A DNA stretch of 64,000 nucleotides. Source: an uncultured Cellulomonas sp. (lineage in GTDB: Bacteria > Actinomycetota > Actinomycetes > Actinomycetales > Cellulomonadaceae). The stretch lies in the NCBI RefSeq assembly GCF_947494015.1, contig NZ_CANLTL010000008.1:152965-216964 (forward strand), in the 5' to 3' direction. The number at the start of each line of letters is the position of its first letter. Within the stretch, counting starts at the first letter, position 1. The notes beneath the pieces are model-generated. The model did not search any database and had not been told where the DNA came from. It saw only the letters and a list, made by a program, of their open reading frames with translations. Position numbers and translations under genes: made by a program. Below are positions 29,371 through 37,507 of this stretch, in pieces.

Positions 29371-30851
29371 GAGCCCAGCCCCGAGGAGGTGTCCCGCAGC
29401 GCACGTAGGTCGTCCCGCGAGCGCCAGCCGAGGGCTACGACCGTTGAGAGCCCGGCCACAGCGGCGCCGGCGAGGGTCCCCAGTGGCGAGCTGACTTGCC
29501 ACGCCGACCAGGCGACCACCGCCCCCAGCGCGAGGGACCCGCCGAGCGGAACCGCGACCTGGCGCACCACGTGTCGCAGGCCCACGAGCTCACGCCGGAG
29601 CAGGACGAGGTACACAGGCACGACGACCAAGGCTGCTACCACCACCTGCGCGACGGCCACACCTTGCGTTCCCCACCCGGCGGCGCCCAGAGACGTCGCG
29701 GGCACCAGCATCACCAACCAGAGGGCCTGCACGGCGAAAAGCCTCCGAGAACGCCCGAGCACGACAAGGTAGTCGTAGGCGAGCTCGATCAGGATGCGCG
29801 CCGCGGCCAGCAGCGCCAGCCAGCGCAACGGCTCGGCGGCTGGCGCCCACGCCTCTCCGTACACGAGGTGCACGACGTCCTCCGCCACGGCGGACAGCAC
29901 GACGCACATGGGCAGAGTGACGGCTGCCAGCGGGCGCAGCACCCGGGTGAACGTACGACGCATTTGAGCCGGGTTGTCCTGCAGCCGCGCGAACAGAGCA
30001 GGAGCTACGGAGCGCAGCGGCTGGGACAGCACCGTGACGGGCCAGCTGGACAGGTTGAAAGCCAGGACGTAGAACCCCAGCGCGACCGGCCCCAGCACGC
30101 GTCCGACGACGAGCTGGTCGACGTAGCTAGCGGCGAAAACGACGACGCTGGCACCGGCGAGCGGGAGTCCGAACGCCAGCAGCGGCCGCAGCCGGGATCG
30201 GTCGAGCGCCAGCCTGTACGGCTCCGGGGACAGGGCCACGAAGAGAACGGCCGAGACGACCGCGCCTGCGAGGCGCCCGATCACAAGCGCCCAGGCACCC
30301 ACACCCACCAGCGCCAAAGCGACCGATACGCCGGCTCCGAGCCAGGTGTTCACCTGGTCCACGAGCATTCGCTGGTCCTGACGGAACGCCCGCTGCATCA
30401 GCGCGGCTGGCGCCGCGACCGCGCCGTTGATGACGACGCACAACGCGAGGACCCGCACGAGATTGGCGGCCGACGGGTCCCCCATCGTCGTCGCGAAGGC
30501 CGGCGCGACCGCGAAGGCACCAGCAGTGACGAGCACGCTGGAGGCCAGTGAAACCGTGGACACCGTCGGCGCGATCTCGCGGGCGTCCCCCGGCCACCGC
30601 ACGATCGCCAGGCTCACGCCGAGCTCGTTGAAGCTCAGCACGGCGACGAGCGCGACGTAGGCGATCGCGTACGTGCCGAAGGCTTCCGGTCCCAGCACCC
30701 GCGCAAGCACGACCCCGATCGCGAGCGTGCCAAGCTTCGCCGCAGCAGTGTTCGCGACGCTCCACGCCAAGGCCTTGTGCGCCTTGGCCGGGGCCGCGGC
30801 TGCACCCGCACGGCCTGGCCGTCTGCCCCTCGTCGCCGCCGACGGCGTCAC
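29367..30851 (-). CDS. Polysaccharide flippase, Wzx/MVF-like oligosaccharide exporter
   Basis: A 494-residue membrane protein with about 12-14 helices and the typical start KALAWSVANTAAAKLGTLAIGVVLARVLGPEAFGTYAIAY of the polysaccharide biosynthesis exporter family. A central motif ASYVDQLVVGRVLGPVALGFYVLAFNLSSWP is also characteristic. It should flip lipid-linked repeat units across the membrane. The start is a GTG 13 bases after the aminotransferase stop, and its end overlaps the next gene's start. A second flippase at 59643-61253 is only distantly similar. Confidence 0.88.
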   Translation of the reverse strand: MTPSAATRGRRPGRAGAAAAPAKAHKALAWSVANTAAAKLGTLAIGVVLARVLGPEAFGTYAIAYVALVAVLSFNELGVSLAIVRWPGDAREIAPTVSTVSLASSVLVTAGAFAVAPAFATTMGDPSAANLVRVLALCVVINGAVAAPAALMQRAFRQDQRMLVDQVNTWLGAGVSVALALVGVGAWALVIGRLAGAVVSAVLFVALSPEPYRLALDRSRLRPLLAFGLPLAGASVVVFAASYVDQLVVGRVLGPVALGFYVLAFNLSSWPVTVLSQPLRSVAPALFARLQDNPAQMRRTFTRVLRPLAAVTLPMCVVLSAVAEDVVHLVYGEAWAPAAEPLRWLALLAAARILIELAYDYLVVLGRSRRLFAVQALWLVMLVPATSLGAAGWGTQGVAVAQVVVAALVVVPVYLVLLRRELVGLRHVVRQVAVPLGGSLALGAVVAWSAWQVSSPLGTLAGAAVAGLSTVVALGWRSRDDLRALRDTSSGLGS

Positions 30852-30864
30852 GGGGCCTGGCCCG

Positions 30865-31977
30865 TCATCGCCCCGACTCCCTCAGTGTCTCGACCACCTG
30901 CTCCTGCTGCGCGCTGGTCAGGTGCGGGTACATCGGCAGGGACAGGATCTCGTCGGCTGCCTTCTCGGCGACGGGGAAGGCACCGCGGCCGAGCCCGAGG
31001 TGTGCGTAGGCACCGGTGAGATGGACCGGCGTGGGGTAGTGGATCCCGGCCCCGATGCCGGCGTCGTTGAGCTCGCGCAGCACCCGGTCCCGCTCGGCCA
31101 CCCGCACGACGTAGAGGTGCCAGACGTCCTCGTTCCCGTGAGCGCTGAGCGGCGTGCGCGCGACCTCGACGTCGGCGAGCAGCTCGCCGTAGTACCGGGC
31201 GGCCGCACGACGACGGTCGTTCCACCCCTGCAGGCGCCTCAGCTTCGTCTCCAGCACGACGGCCTGGACCGTGTCGAGGCGGGAGTTCATCCCGACGATC
31301 TCGTGGTCGTACTTCCGCTCGCTGCCGTGCGCGGACAGCACCCGGATCCTGCGGGCGACGTCGGCGTCGTCGGTCGTCACCGCGCCCGCGTCGCCGGCGG
31401 CGCCCAGGTTCTTGCCAGGGTAGAAGCTCGTGCCCGCCGCCAGGCCGAAGCCGCCCGCGAACCGGCCGTTGCGGCGGGCGCCCTGGGACTGCGCGGCATC
31501 CTCGACCAGCGGCACGCCGGCATCGGCCGCGACCTTGAGCAGCTCCTCCATCGGCGCCACCTGACCGAAGAGGTGCACCGGCACGATCGCCTCGGTGCGT
31601 GAGGTCACCGCTGCCCGCGCGGCCGCGGGGTCCATCAGCAGGTGCTCGTCGTCGACGTCGACCAGCACGGGGACGGCGCCGATCCTCGACACCGCCTCCG
31701 CCGTGGCGATGAAGGTGTTCGCCGGCACGATCACCTCGCCGCCGGACGTCACGCCGACGGCCCGCAGCGCGAGCTCGAGGGCGTCCGTGCCGTTGCCGAC
31801 GCCGACGCAGTGCTCGACCTCGGTGAAGGCGGCGTAGGCGCGCTCGAAACGCCCGACGGCTGGACCGCCCACGAACGCGGTCGTGGCGAACACCTCGTCG
31901 AGGCCCACCCGCACCTCGTCCGCGATCTCGGTCTGCTGCGCGGCCAGGTCGACCAGGGGGATCCTCACGTCGTTCAC
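30865..31977 (-). CDS. DegT/DnrJ/EryC1/StrS family aminotransferase
   Basis: A 370-residue PLP enzyme that puts an amino group on a keto nucleotide sugar. It shows VPLVDLAAQQTEIADEV-type opening (IPLVDLAAQQ), CVGVGNGTDALELALRAVGV, VEDAAQSQGARRNGR and the PLP lysine in TSFYPGKNLGAAGDAGAVTT. The sequence is closer to the 3-aminotransferase (WlbC/WbpE-like) branch than its operon neighbour at 32645-33790. The GTG at 31977 overlaps the TGA of the acyltransferase gene (GTGA). With the oxidoreductase at the head of the operon it fits a C3-oxidation then C3-amination route. Confidence 0.9.
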   Translation of the reverse strand: MNDVRIPLVDLAAQQTEIADEVRVGLDEVFATTAFVGGPAVGRFERAYAAFTEVEHCVGVGNGTDALELALRAVGVTSGGEVIVPANTFIATAEAVSRIGAVPVLVDVDDEHLLMDPAAARAAVTSRTEAIVPVHLFGQVAPMEELLKVAADAGVPLVEDAAQSQGARRNGRFAGGFGLAAGTSFYPGKNLGAAGDAGAVTTDDADVARRIRVLSAHGSERKYDHEIVGMNSRLDTVQAVVLETKLRRLQGWNDRRRAAARYYGELLADVEVARTPLSAHGNEDVWHLYVVRVAERDRVLRELNDAGIGAGIHYPTPVHLTGAYAHLGLGRGAFPVAEKAADEILSLPMYPHLTSAQQEQVVETLRESGR

Positions 31978-32639
31978 ACCTCTCCGGGCCGGGTCGGTCG
32001 TTGGTCGAGCGGCCGGGCCGGGACGCCCGCCCACGTCTCTCCGTCCGGCAGGTCGGTCAGCAGGGCCGCGCCCATGCCGAGGGTCGCGCGAACGCCCACC
32101 ATGACGCGCTCGCGGACGCTCGCGTTCATCCCGACGTAGGCGGCACGGCCCACACGGACGCCCCCGCCGAGGCTGACGCCGGAGGCGAGTGTCACGAAGT
32201 CCTCCACGACGTCGTCGTGGGTGAGGGTGGCGTTCGGCATGACGACGACGTGCCGGCCCACGCGGACACCGGCGGTCAGCACCACGCCGGCGAGCAGGAT
32301 CGAGCCGGTGCCGACCATGCATCCCGGCGACACCCTCACGTCGGGATGCACCAGCGTGAAGTAGCGGTCGTCGTCCACCCCGACGGTCGACAACCGCTCC
32401 GCGAGGCGCTCGCGACCGCTTCCTCGTCCCATGCAGAGCAGGAGGGACGCAGTCGGGTACCGCTTGACCTCCTCGACGCCGCCGAGCACCGGCACGCCGT
32501 CCAGCGTCGTCCCGCGCAGGTCGACGTCGTCGTCGAGCACGCCGAGGACCTCGGTCGCCGCCGTCAGCCGGGTCACCGCCAGCACCTCGCGGGCGAGTCC
32601 GCTCGCGGCGAGGAGCAGCAGCGGCGTCGGCCGCGGCAC
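31974..32639 (-). CDS. PglD/NeuD-like sugar O/N-acyltransferase
   Basis: A 221-residue enzyme with an N-terminal Rossmann-like UDP-sugar-binding part (PLLLLAASGLAREVLAVTRL, GVLDDDVDLRGTTLDGVPVLGG) and a C-terminal left-handed beta-helix of hexapeptide repeats (VSPGCMVGTGSILLAGVVLTAGVRVGRHV, catalytic-type His in ATLTHDDVVEDFVTL). This is the PglD/NeuD architecture that N-acetylates an amino sugar using acetyl-CoA. The GTG at 32639 lies five bases after the upstream stop. Its neighbour is a PglE-like aminotransferase, the same pairing as in bacillosamine pathways, but no 4,6-dehydratase is in the window. Confidence 0.85.
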   Translation of the reverse strand: MPRPTPLLLLAASGLAREVLAVTRLTAATEVLGVLDDDVDLRGTTLDGVPVLGGVEEVKRYPTASLLLCMGRGSGRERLAERLSTVGVDDDRYFTLVHPDVRVSPGCMVGTGSILLAGVVLTAGVRVGRHVVVMPNATLTHDDVVEDFVTLASGVSLGGGVRVGRAAYVGMNASVRERVMVGVRATLGMGAALLTDLPDGETWAGVPARPLDQRPTRPGEV

Positions 32640-32644
32640 GGCGG

Positions 32645-33790
32645 TCAGATCCTGACCGCGGCGGCGGACCGTAGTGCGTCGGCCACCTGCTCGATCTGTG
32701 CGCCGGACATCTGGTGGAAGACCGGCAGGATCAACGTGCTGTCGGTGAGGTGCTCGGTCACGGGCAGCGGCTGGGAGCCGGCGTCGCGCCCGGCGTAGGC
32801 CGGCTGCCGGTGGGTGGCCATGATCCCGCGCCGGGCTGAGACCTCGGCGGCGGCGAGGTGCGCGAGAAGGGCGTCGCGGTCCAGCGGGAAGTCCGGTCCG
32901 ACCTCGACCCAGAACGACTGGAAGTTGCAGGTCCCCCACGGCGGGTCGGCCACCGGGCGCAGTCCGGGGACCTCGGCGAGCTGGTCGGTGTAGACGGCGG
33001 CGATCTCACGCCGGCGGGCGACGACCTCCGGCAGCCGGCCGAGCTGGACGATCCCCACTGCCGCCTGCAGGTCGGTCATCCGGTAGTTGAACCCGACCTC
33101 GAGGTACTGCTCGGCGGGCGCCAGCACGCTCGCATGCCGTTCGGCGGCCGAGACGCTCATCGCGTGCTCGCGCAGCCGGCGCGCGCGGTCCGCCCACTCC
33201 GGGCGGGACGTCGTCACCATGCCCCCCTCCCCGGTGGTGACGATCTTGCGCGGGTGGAACGACCAGGCGGCGACGTCCGCACCCACTCCCACCGGGCGGC
33301 CGCGGTAGGTCGAGCCGGCACCACAGGCGGCGTCCTCCACGACGACGACCCCGAGCGGGTCGCACAGCCCGCGGACCGCGCCGAGGTCGACCGGGACACC
33401 ACCCTGGTCCACCACGATGACCGCGCGGGTGCCCGGCGTCATCGCTGCCGCGACGGTGTCGGCGGTCAGGTTGCCGGTGACGGGGTCGACGTCGGCGAAG
33501 ACCGGCCGGGCCCCGACGTACACGACGGCGTTGGCGGTGGCGATGAAGGAGAACGACGGCACGACGACGTCGTCACCGGGGCCGATGCCGGCCACCACGA
33601 GCGCCAGGTGCAGAGCCGTCGTGCAGCTGGACACCGCGACCGCGTGGTCGGCCTGCTGCACACGGGCGAACTCCTGCTCGAAGGCAGCGACCCGGGGTCC
33701 CTGCGCCACCCAGCCGGAGCGGATGACCTCGGTGACCGCCGCGATCTCCTCGGCGCCCAGCCAGGGCTGCATCACGTTGATCCGGCTCAT
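32645..33790 (-). CDS. DegT/DnrJ/EryC1/StrS family aminotransferase (PglE-like)
   Basis: A 381-residue sugar aminotransferase. It opens INVMQPWLGAEEIAAVTEVIRSGWVAQGPRV, has the conserved SSCTTALHLALVVAGIGPGDDVVVPSFSFIATANAV, the aspartate of VVEDAACGAGSTYRG and the PLP lysine in AWSFHPRKIVTTGEGGM. The ATG at 33790 overlaps the TGA of the epimerase gene (ATGA), indicating coupling. It lies next to a PglD-like acyltransferase gene, so it probably makes a 4-amino sugar that is then acylated; the exact sugar is not known. Confidence 0.9.
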   Translation of the reverse strand: MSRINVMQPWLGAEEIAAVTEVIRSGWVAQGPRVAAFEQEFARVQQADHAVAVSSCTTALHLALVVAGIGPGDDVVVPSFSFIATANAVVYVGARPVFADVDPVTGNLTADTVAAAMTPGTRAVIVVDQGGVPVDLGAVRGLCDPLGVVVVEDAACGAGSTYRGRPVGVGADVAAWSFHPRKIVTTGEGGMVTTSRPEWADRARRLREHAMSVSAAERHASVLAPAEQYLEVGFNYRMTDLQAAVGIVQLGRLPEVVARRREIAAVYTDQLAEVPGLRPVADPPWGTCNFQSFWVEVGPDFPLDRDALLAHLAAAEVSARRGIMATHRQPAYAGRDAGSQPLPVTEHLTDSTLILPVFHQMSGAQIEQVADALRSAAAVRI

Positions 33791-34788
33791 CGCGGTGCCA
33801 CCACCGACCGGCGTCCGGCCGCGATCGCCTCACGCTGGGGCCGCCACCAGGTCACGAGCTGCCGTAGGCCGTCCTCGAGGCCGACGGTCGGCTCCCATCC
33901 GAGGTCCCGGCGCGCGGCGGAGATGTCCGCCAGTCGTCGGGTGACGCCGTTGACCGCGCGGTCCGGGCCGTGCTCCACCTCGAGGTCGGAGTCCATCGCC
34001 CGCAGCAGCGCCCGCGCGAGCTCGAGCAGGCTCGTCTCGGTCCCGCTGGCGATGTTGTAGACGCCGTCGACGACGTCGCTGCGCGCGGCCAGCAGGTTGG
34101 CCCGCGCGATGTCGGAGGTGACCACGAAGTCCATGGTCTGGCGGCCGTCACCGAAGATGAGCGGCGGGAGCCCGTCGGCGATCCGCTCCATCCACCGCAC
34201 GAGCACCTCGGTGTACAGGCCGTGCACGTCCATCCGGGGCCCGTAGACGTTGAAGTACCGGAGCAGGACGTAGTCGAGTCCGTACATCGCCCGAAAGCTG
34301 CGGACCATGCCCTCGTTGAAGGACTTCGCCGCGCCGTAGAAGGTGTCGTTGTTGTGGTGGTGGTGGCGTTCCCCGGTCGGGAACTGCTCGGCGAGGCCGT
34401 AGACCGACGCGCTGGACGCCGCGACCACCTTGCCGACCCGGTGCTCCGCGGCCGCCTCGAGCACGTTGAAGGTGCCGTCGACGAGGACCTCCAACGCCAG
34501 CCGCGGCTCCTCCGCGCACTGGGTGATCCGGATGGCGGCCTGGTGGAACACGAGGTCCTTGCCGCGCGTCAGGTCGTGGACCAGATCACGGTCGCGCAGG
34601 TCGCCCTCGACGAGGTCCACGCGACCGGAGGCCAGCGCGGCCTCGAGGTTCTGCCGTCGGCCGCGCACGAGGTTGTCCAGCACGTCGACGTGGGCGGCAC
34701 CGGCGTCGACCAGCTGGTCGACGATCGTGGAGCCGATGGTCCCCGCGCCCCCGGTCACCAGGACGGCGGCCCCCTCGAGCGCGCTCAC
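33787..34788 (-). CDS. NAD-dependent epimerase/dehydratase (extended SDR)
   Basis: A 333-residue extended SDR enzyme acting on a nucleotide sugar. It shows the NAD motif VLVTGGAGTIGSTIVDQL, VFHQAAIRITQCAEEP, the serine in VVAASSASVYG and the catalytic YGAAK. A run of four histidines just before the catalytic tyrosine is unusual. UDP-glucose 4-epimerase or a UDP-GlcNAc(A) epimerase are the likeliest activities; the sequence does not choose. The GTG at 34788 overlaps the oxidoreductase stop (GTGA) and the gene ends in an ATGA overlap, so it is coupled on both sides. Confidence 0.87.
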   Translation of the reverse strand: MSALEGAAVLVTGGAGTIGSTIVDQLVDAGAAHVDVLDNLVRGRRQNLEAALASGRVDLVEGDLRDRDLVHDLTRGKDLVFHQAAIRITQCAEEPRLALEVLVDGTFNVLEAAAEHRVGKVVAASSASVYGLAEQFPTGERHHHHNNDTFYGAAKSFNEGMVRSFRAMYGLDYVLLRYFNVYGPRMDVHGLYTEVLVRWMERIADGLPPLIFGDGRQTMDFVVTSDIARANLLAARSDVVDGVYNIASGTETSLLELARALLRAMDSDLEVEHGPDRAVNGVTRRLADISAARRDLGWEPTVGLEDGLRQLVTWWRPQREAIAAGRRSVVAPR

Positions 34789-35840
34789 GCGACCGGCTCC
34801 AGACCCGCACCGGCGGTGACGCGCACCAGACGGCCCTCGTGGGCCAGGCTGACGGTGGACGCCTCGAGGACGTCGAGCACGCGCAACCCGGCAGCACCGT
34901 CGGTCCGGGGCGCCCGGCCCTCGCGGATGCTGGCCGCGAACTCGGCGACCATCGAGGCCAGCGCCTCCTTCTCCGGCAGGGCGGGCGACCACGCGTCACC
35001 GAGCCGGTAGGACACCTGCGTCGCCTCGCGGTCCGTGCCCCGGGCGCCGGCGAGGGTCACGCCGCGGTCGTGGACGGTCAGCCGCTGCTGCGGGCTCAGG
35101 TCGTCCCAGACCAGGGTCCGCTTGCTGCCCCCGATGACGACCTGCCGGATCTTGGTCGGGCTCAGCCAGTTGACGTGGACGTGGGCGATGGCGCCGTCGG
35201 CCAGCGGAAGGGTGAGGTACCCGACGCACGCCTGCCCGGTCCTGAGCGGGTCGGCGCCCTGAGCCGCGACGCCGGTCGGGACCAGCCCACCGGGGAGCAC
35301 GAAGTCGAGGATGGACAGGTCGTGCGGCGCCAGGTCCCAGAAGACGTTGACGTCCGGCTGCACCAGGCCGAGGTTGATCCGCACCGAGTCCACGAAGTGG
35401 ATGTCCCCCAGCGAGCCGTCCGCGATGAGCTCGCGGATCTTCACCACCGCCGGCGTGTAGCAGAACGTGTGGTCCACCATCAGCACCAGGCCGGCCTGCT
35501 CGGCCCGCGCGACCATCTGGCGTCCCGTCGCGCTCGTGTCGGCGACCGGCTTCTCCACCAGGACGTGCTTGCCGGCCTCGATGGCGGCGAGCGCGATGGG
35601 CGCGTGGGTCCGGGCCGGGGTGGCGATCGCGATCGCGTCGACGTCGTCGCGGGCCAGGACATCGGTCAGCGAGGTCATCACGTCCACCGTGCTCCGCGGC
35701 CCGACCACGCGCCGCGCCCGGGCCTCGTCCAGGTCGCAGACCGCGACGAGGTCCCAGTCCGGGCTGCTGCGGAAGTTCCGTGCCAGGTTCGGCCCCCAGT
35801 ACCCGGCACCGACCACCGCGACGCTCAGCGCTCGTTCCAT
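34785..35840 (-). CDS. Gfo/Idh/MocA family oxidoreductase (WlbA-like)
   Basis: A 351-residue NAD-dependent dehydrogenase. The N-terminal Rossmann motif is SVAVVGAGYWGPNLARNF. The Gfo/Idh signature is GKHVLVEKPVADTSATGRQMV with the EKP lysine, and the substrate domain includes NVFWDLAPHDLSILDFVL. This family includes WlbA/WbpB, which oxidises C3 of UDP-GlcNAcA before amination. With an aminotransferase in the operon and a WlbB-like acetyltransferase gene facing it, that reaction is plausible. The ATG has GAGGGGG five bases upstream and is the first gene of the seven-gene minus-strand operon. Confidence 0.88.
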   Translation of the reverse strand: MERALSVAVVGAGYWGPNLARNFRSSPDWDLVAVCDLDEARARRVVGPRSTVDVMTSLTDVLARDDVDAIAIATPARTHAPIALAAIEAGKHVLVEKPVADTSATGRQMVARAEQAGLVLMVDHTFCYTPAVVKIRELIADGSLGDIHFVDSVRINLGLVQPDVNVFWDLAPHDLSILDFVLPGGLVPTGVAAQGADPLRTGQACVGYLTLPLADGAIAHVHVNWLSPTKIRQVVIGGSKRTLVWDDLSPQQRLTVHDRGVTLAGARGTDREATQVSYRLGDAWSPALPEKEALASMVAEFAASIREGRAPRTDGAAGLRVLDVLEASTVSLAHEGRLVRVTAGAGLEPVA

Positions 35841-36056
35841 CGGACCCCCTCGGTCTCGGGATCAGTGTGGCCATCACGTGCGGTGAGATGGGGCGATTCG
35901 TGTCATTTCACCCGGTCTCGGCGGGCGGTCGCCCCGGCGTCGCGGTAGGCGTCGCTACGCTCGCGGTGTCGTCCGGACCAGGGCGCCGCACACGCGCACC
36001 CGTCGCCTCGAGGCGGTGGCGCGCGCCCCGGACGCCGATCCCCGCGGAGGAGCCCC

Positions 36057-36665
36057 ATGACCACCCCGCCCCTCGGCCGCGTCGCCCCCACCGCCGACGT
36101 CGATCCGCGAGCCCGGGTGGGCGCGGGCACCATGGTGTGGCACCTCGCGCAGGTCCGGGAGGACGCCGTCGTCGGCGAGGAGTGCGTCATCGGACGCGGG
36201 GCGTACGTCGGACCGGGCGTCCGGCTCGGCAGCCGGTGCAAGCTGCAGAACTACGCCCTGGTGTACGAGCCCGCCGTCCTGGCGGACGGCGTCTTCGTGG
36301 GGCCGGCCGCGGTGCTCACCAACGACACCTTCCCCCGGGCGGTCACGCCGTCCGGCGCGCTGAAGAGGGCGGACGACTGGCACGCGGTCGGCGTCGTCGT
36401 GCACGAGGGGGCCTCCATCGGCGCCCGGGCGGTCTGCATCGCGCCCGTCACCATCGGCCGGTGGGCGACCGTGGCCGCCGGCGCGGTGGTCACCCGGGAC
36501 GTCCCCGACTTCGCCCTGGTGGCCGGCGTGCCGGCACGCCGGCTGCGCTGGGTGGGCCGCGCCGGCGTGCCGCTCGAGCCGGGCGACGAGCCGGGGTCGT
36601 GGCGGTGCCCGCAGACCGGCGCCCGGTACGACGAGACGCCCGACGGCGTGCTGCTCGAGCGCTGA
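36057..36665 (+). CDS. Hexapeptide-repeat acyltransferase (WlbB-like N-acetyltransferase)
   Basis: A 202-residue left-handed beta-helix protein resembling WlbB/WbpD, which acetylates the 3-amino group of UDP-GlcNAc3NA. Hexapeptide repeats run through TADVDPRARVGAGTMVWHLAQVREDAVVGEECVIGRGAYVGPGVRLG. The family motif LTNDTFPRA and the C-terminal VAGVPARRLRWVGRAG are present. A short tail (SWRCPQTGARYDE) looks like half of a zinc ribbon. It is divergent from the WlbA-like oxidoreductase across 216 bases and ends seven bases from the convergent cytidylyltransferase gene. Confidence 0.88.
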   Translation: MTTPPLGRVAPTADVDPRARVGAGTMVWHLAQVREDAVVGEECVIGRGAYVGPGVRLGSRCKLQNYALVYEPAVLADGVFVGPAAVLTNDTFPRAVTPSGALKRADDWHAVGVVVHEGASIGARAVCIAPVTIGRWATVAAGAVVTRDVPDFALVAGVPARRLRWVGRAGVPLEPGDEPGSWRCPQTGARYDETPDGVLLER

Positions 36666-36671
36666 CCCGCC

Positions 36672-37124
36672 TCAGGCGCGGGCGGCCGTGGCGTCGGGGC
36701 GCTCGGCCACCATGCCGTCCAGGGCCTTGCGCAGCAGCGTGCTCGAGGTGTGGATCGTGTACGGGAAGTAGACGATCTCCACCCCGAGCGCGGCGAAGTC
36801 GCGCTCGAGCTTGATCCCCTTGGGCGTGCCTCGCCAGTCGTCGCCCTTGAACAGGACGTCGAAGCGGACCGTCTTCCAGGTCTCGACCTTGTCCGGCACG
36901 ACCTCGGCGACGACCTCGTCGACGAACGAGATGTGGCTGACGATCTCCATCCGCTCGGCCAGCGGGACGACCGGCGTCTTGCCCTTGGTCAGCTCGCACA
37001 TCTCGTCCGACACGACCCCGGCGACGAGGTGGTCGCAGTGCTGCTTCGCCTGGCGCAGGATGTTCAGGTGCCCGACGTGGAACATGTCGTACGCGCCCGG
37101 CGCGTAGCCGACGATCTTGGGCAT
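36672..37124 (-). CDS. TagD-like glycerol-3-phosphate cytidylyltransferase family protein
   Basis: A 150-residue nucleotidyltransferase with the HxGH motif (YDMFHVGHLNILRQAK) and the TagD-type GDDWRGTPKG. The canonical TagD RTEGISTT segment is replaced by YTIHTSSTLLRK, so CDP-glycerol synthesis is likely but not certain; other CDP- or ADP-activated alditols are possible. It stands alone on the minus strand between the acyltransferase and the Wzz/BY-kinase genes. Activated glycerol phosphate or a similar group could be used to decorate the glycan. The start ATG at 37124 is the only sensible one. Confidence 0.85.
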   Translation of the reverse strand: MPKIVGYAPGAYDMFHVGHLNILRQAKQHCDHLVAGVVSDEMCELTKGKTPVVPLAERMEIVSHISFVDEVVAEVVPDKVETWKTVRFDVLFKGDDWRGTPKGIKLERDFAALGVEIVYFPYTIHTSSTLLRKALDGMVAERPDATAARA

Positions 37125-37507
37125 CGATCCTCCTCGTGGTGCGTCAGGGCGCGAAACGTCTCAGGGCCCACAGCACCGGGGGATGCGGTCCGCCCCTGGG
37201 CCGCGGGGTCCATGGTAGCCAGCGCCTCGTCGTGGGCGGGCAGGGCCGACCGGGTGAAGCGCGCGCTTCACCCTCGCCGGGGCGGGCGGCTGCGCCGGGC
37301 CGACCTACGATGGCGGTGCCGGCGCGCACACGGCCGGCCCGACGTGCCCGCAGGCCCGCGCACGAGCCTGAGCCCGGCGCCCAGGCCCGCCCGTGCCGTC
37401 GGCACGCGCCCCTCCGGCGGGCTCGTCGCCGCGGTCCTACGGTGGCCTTGGCGACAACACGGCAAGGACGGCTGGGAGACCTTGCCGGTGACGGAAAGGG
37501 AACACCC
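37125..37507. other. 383-bp divergent intergenic region
   Basis: This region separates the cytidylyltransferase and Wzz/BY-kinase starts. It contains a perfect 22-bp palindrome (37252-37273) and no supported gene. AAAGGGAAC seven bases before 37508 serves as ribosome binding site for the kinase gene. Confidence 0.6.
37252..37273. promoter_or_regulatory. Perfect 22-bp palindrome, candidate operator
   Basis: The half-site GGGTGAAGCGC is followed directly by its exact reverse complement, with no spacer. It lies about 235 bases upstream of the first Wzz/BY-kinase gene and 128 bases upstream of the divergent cytidylyltransferase gene. A degenerate element of the same length precedes the second Wzz/BY-kinase gene. 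A dimeric repressor or activator site is the simplest reading. Confidence 0.5.
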
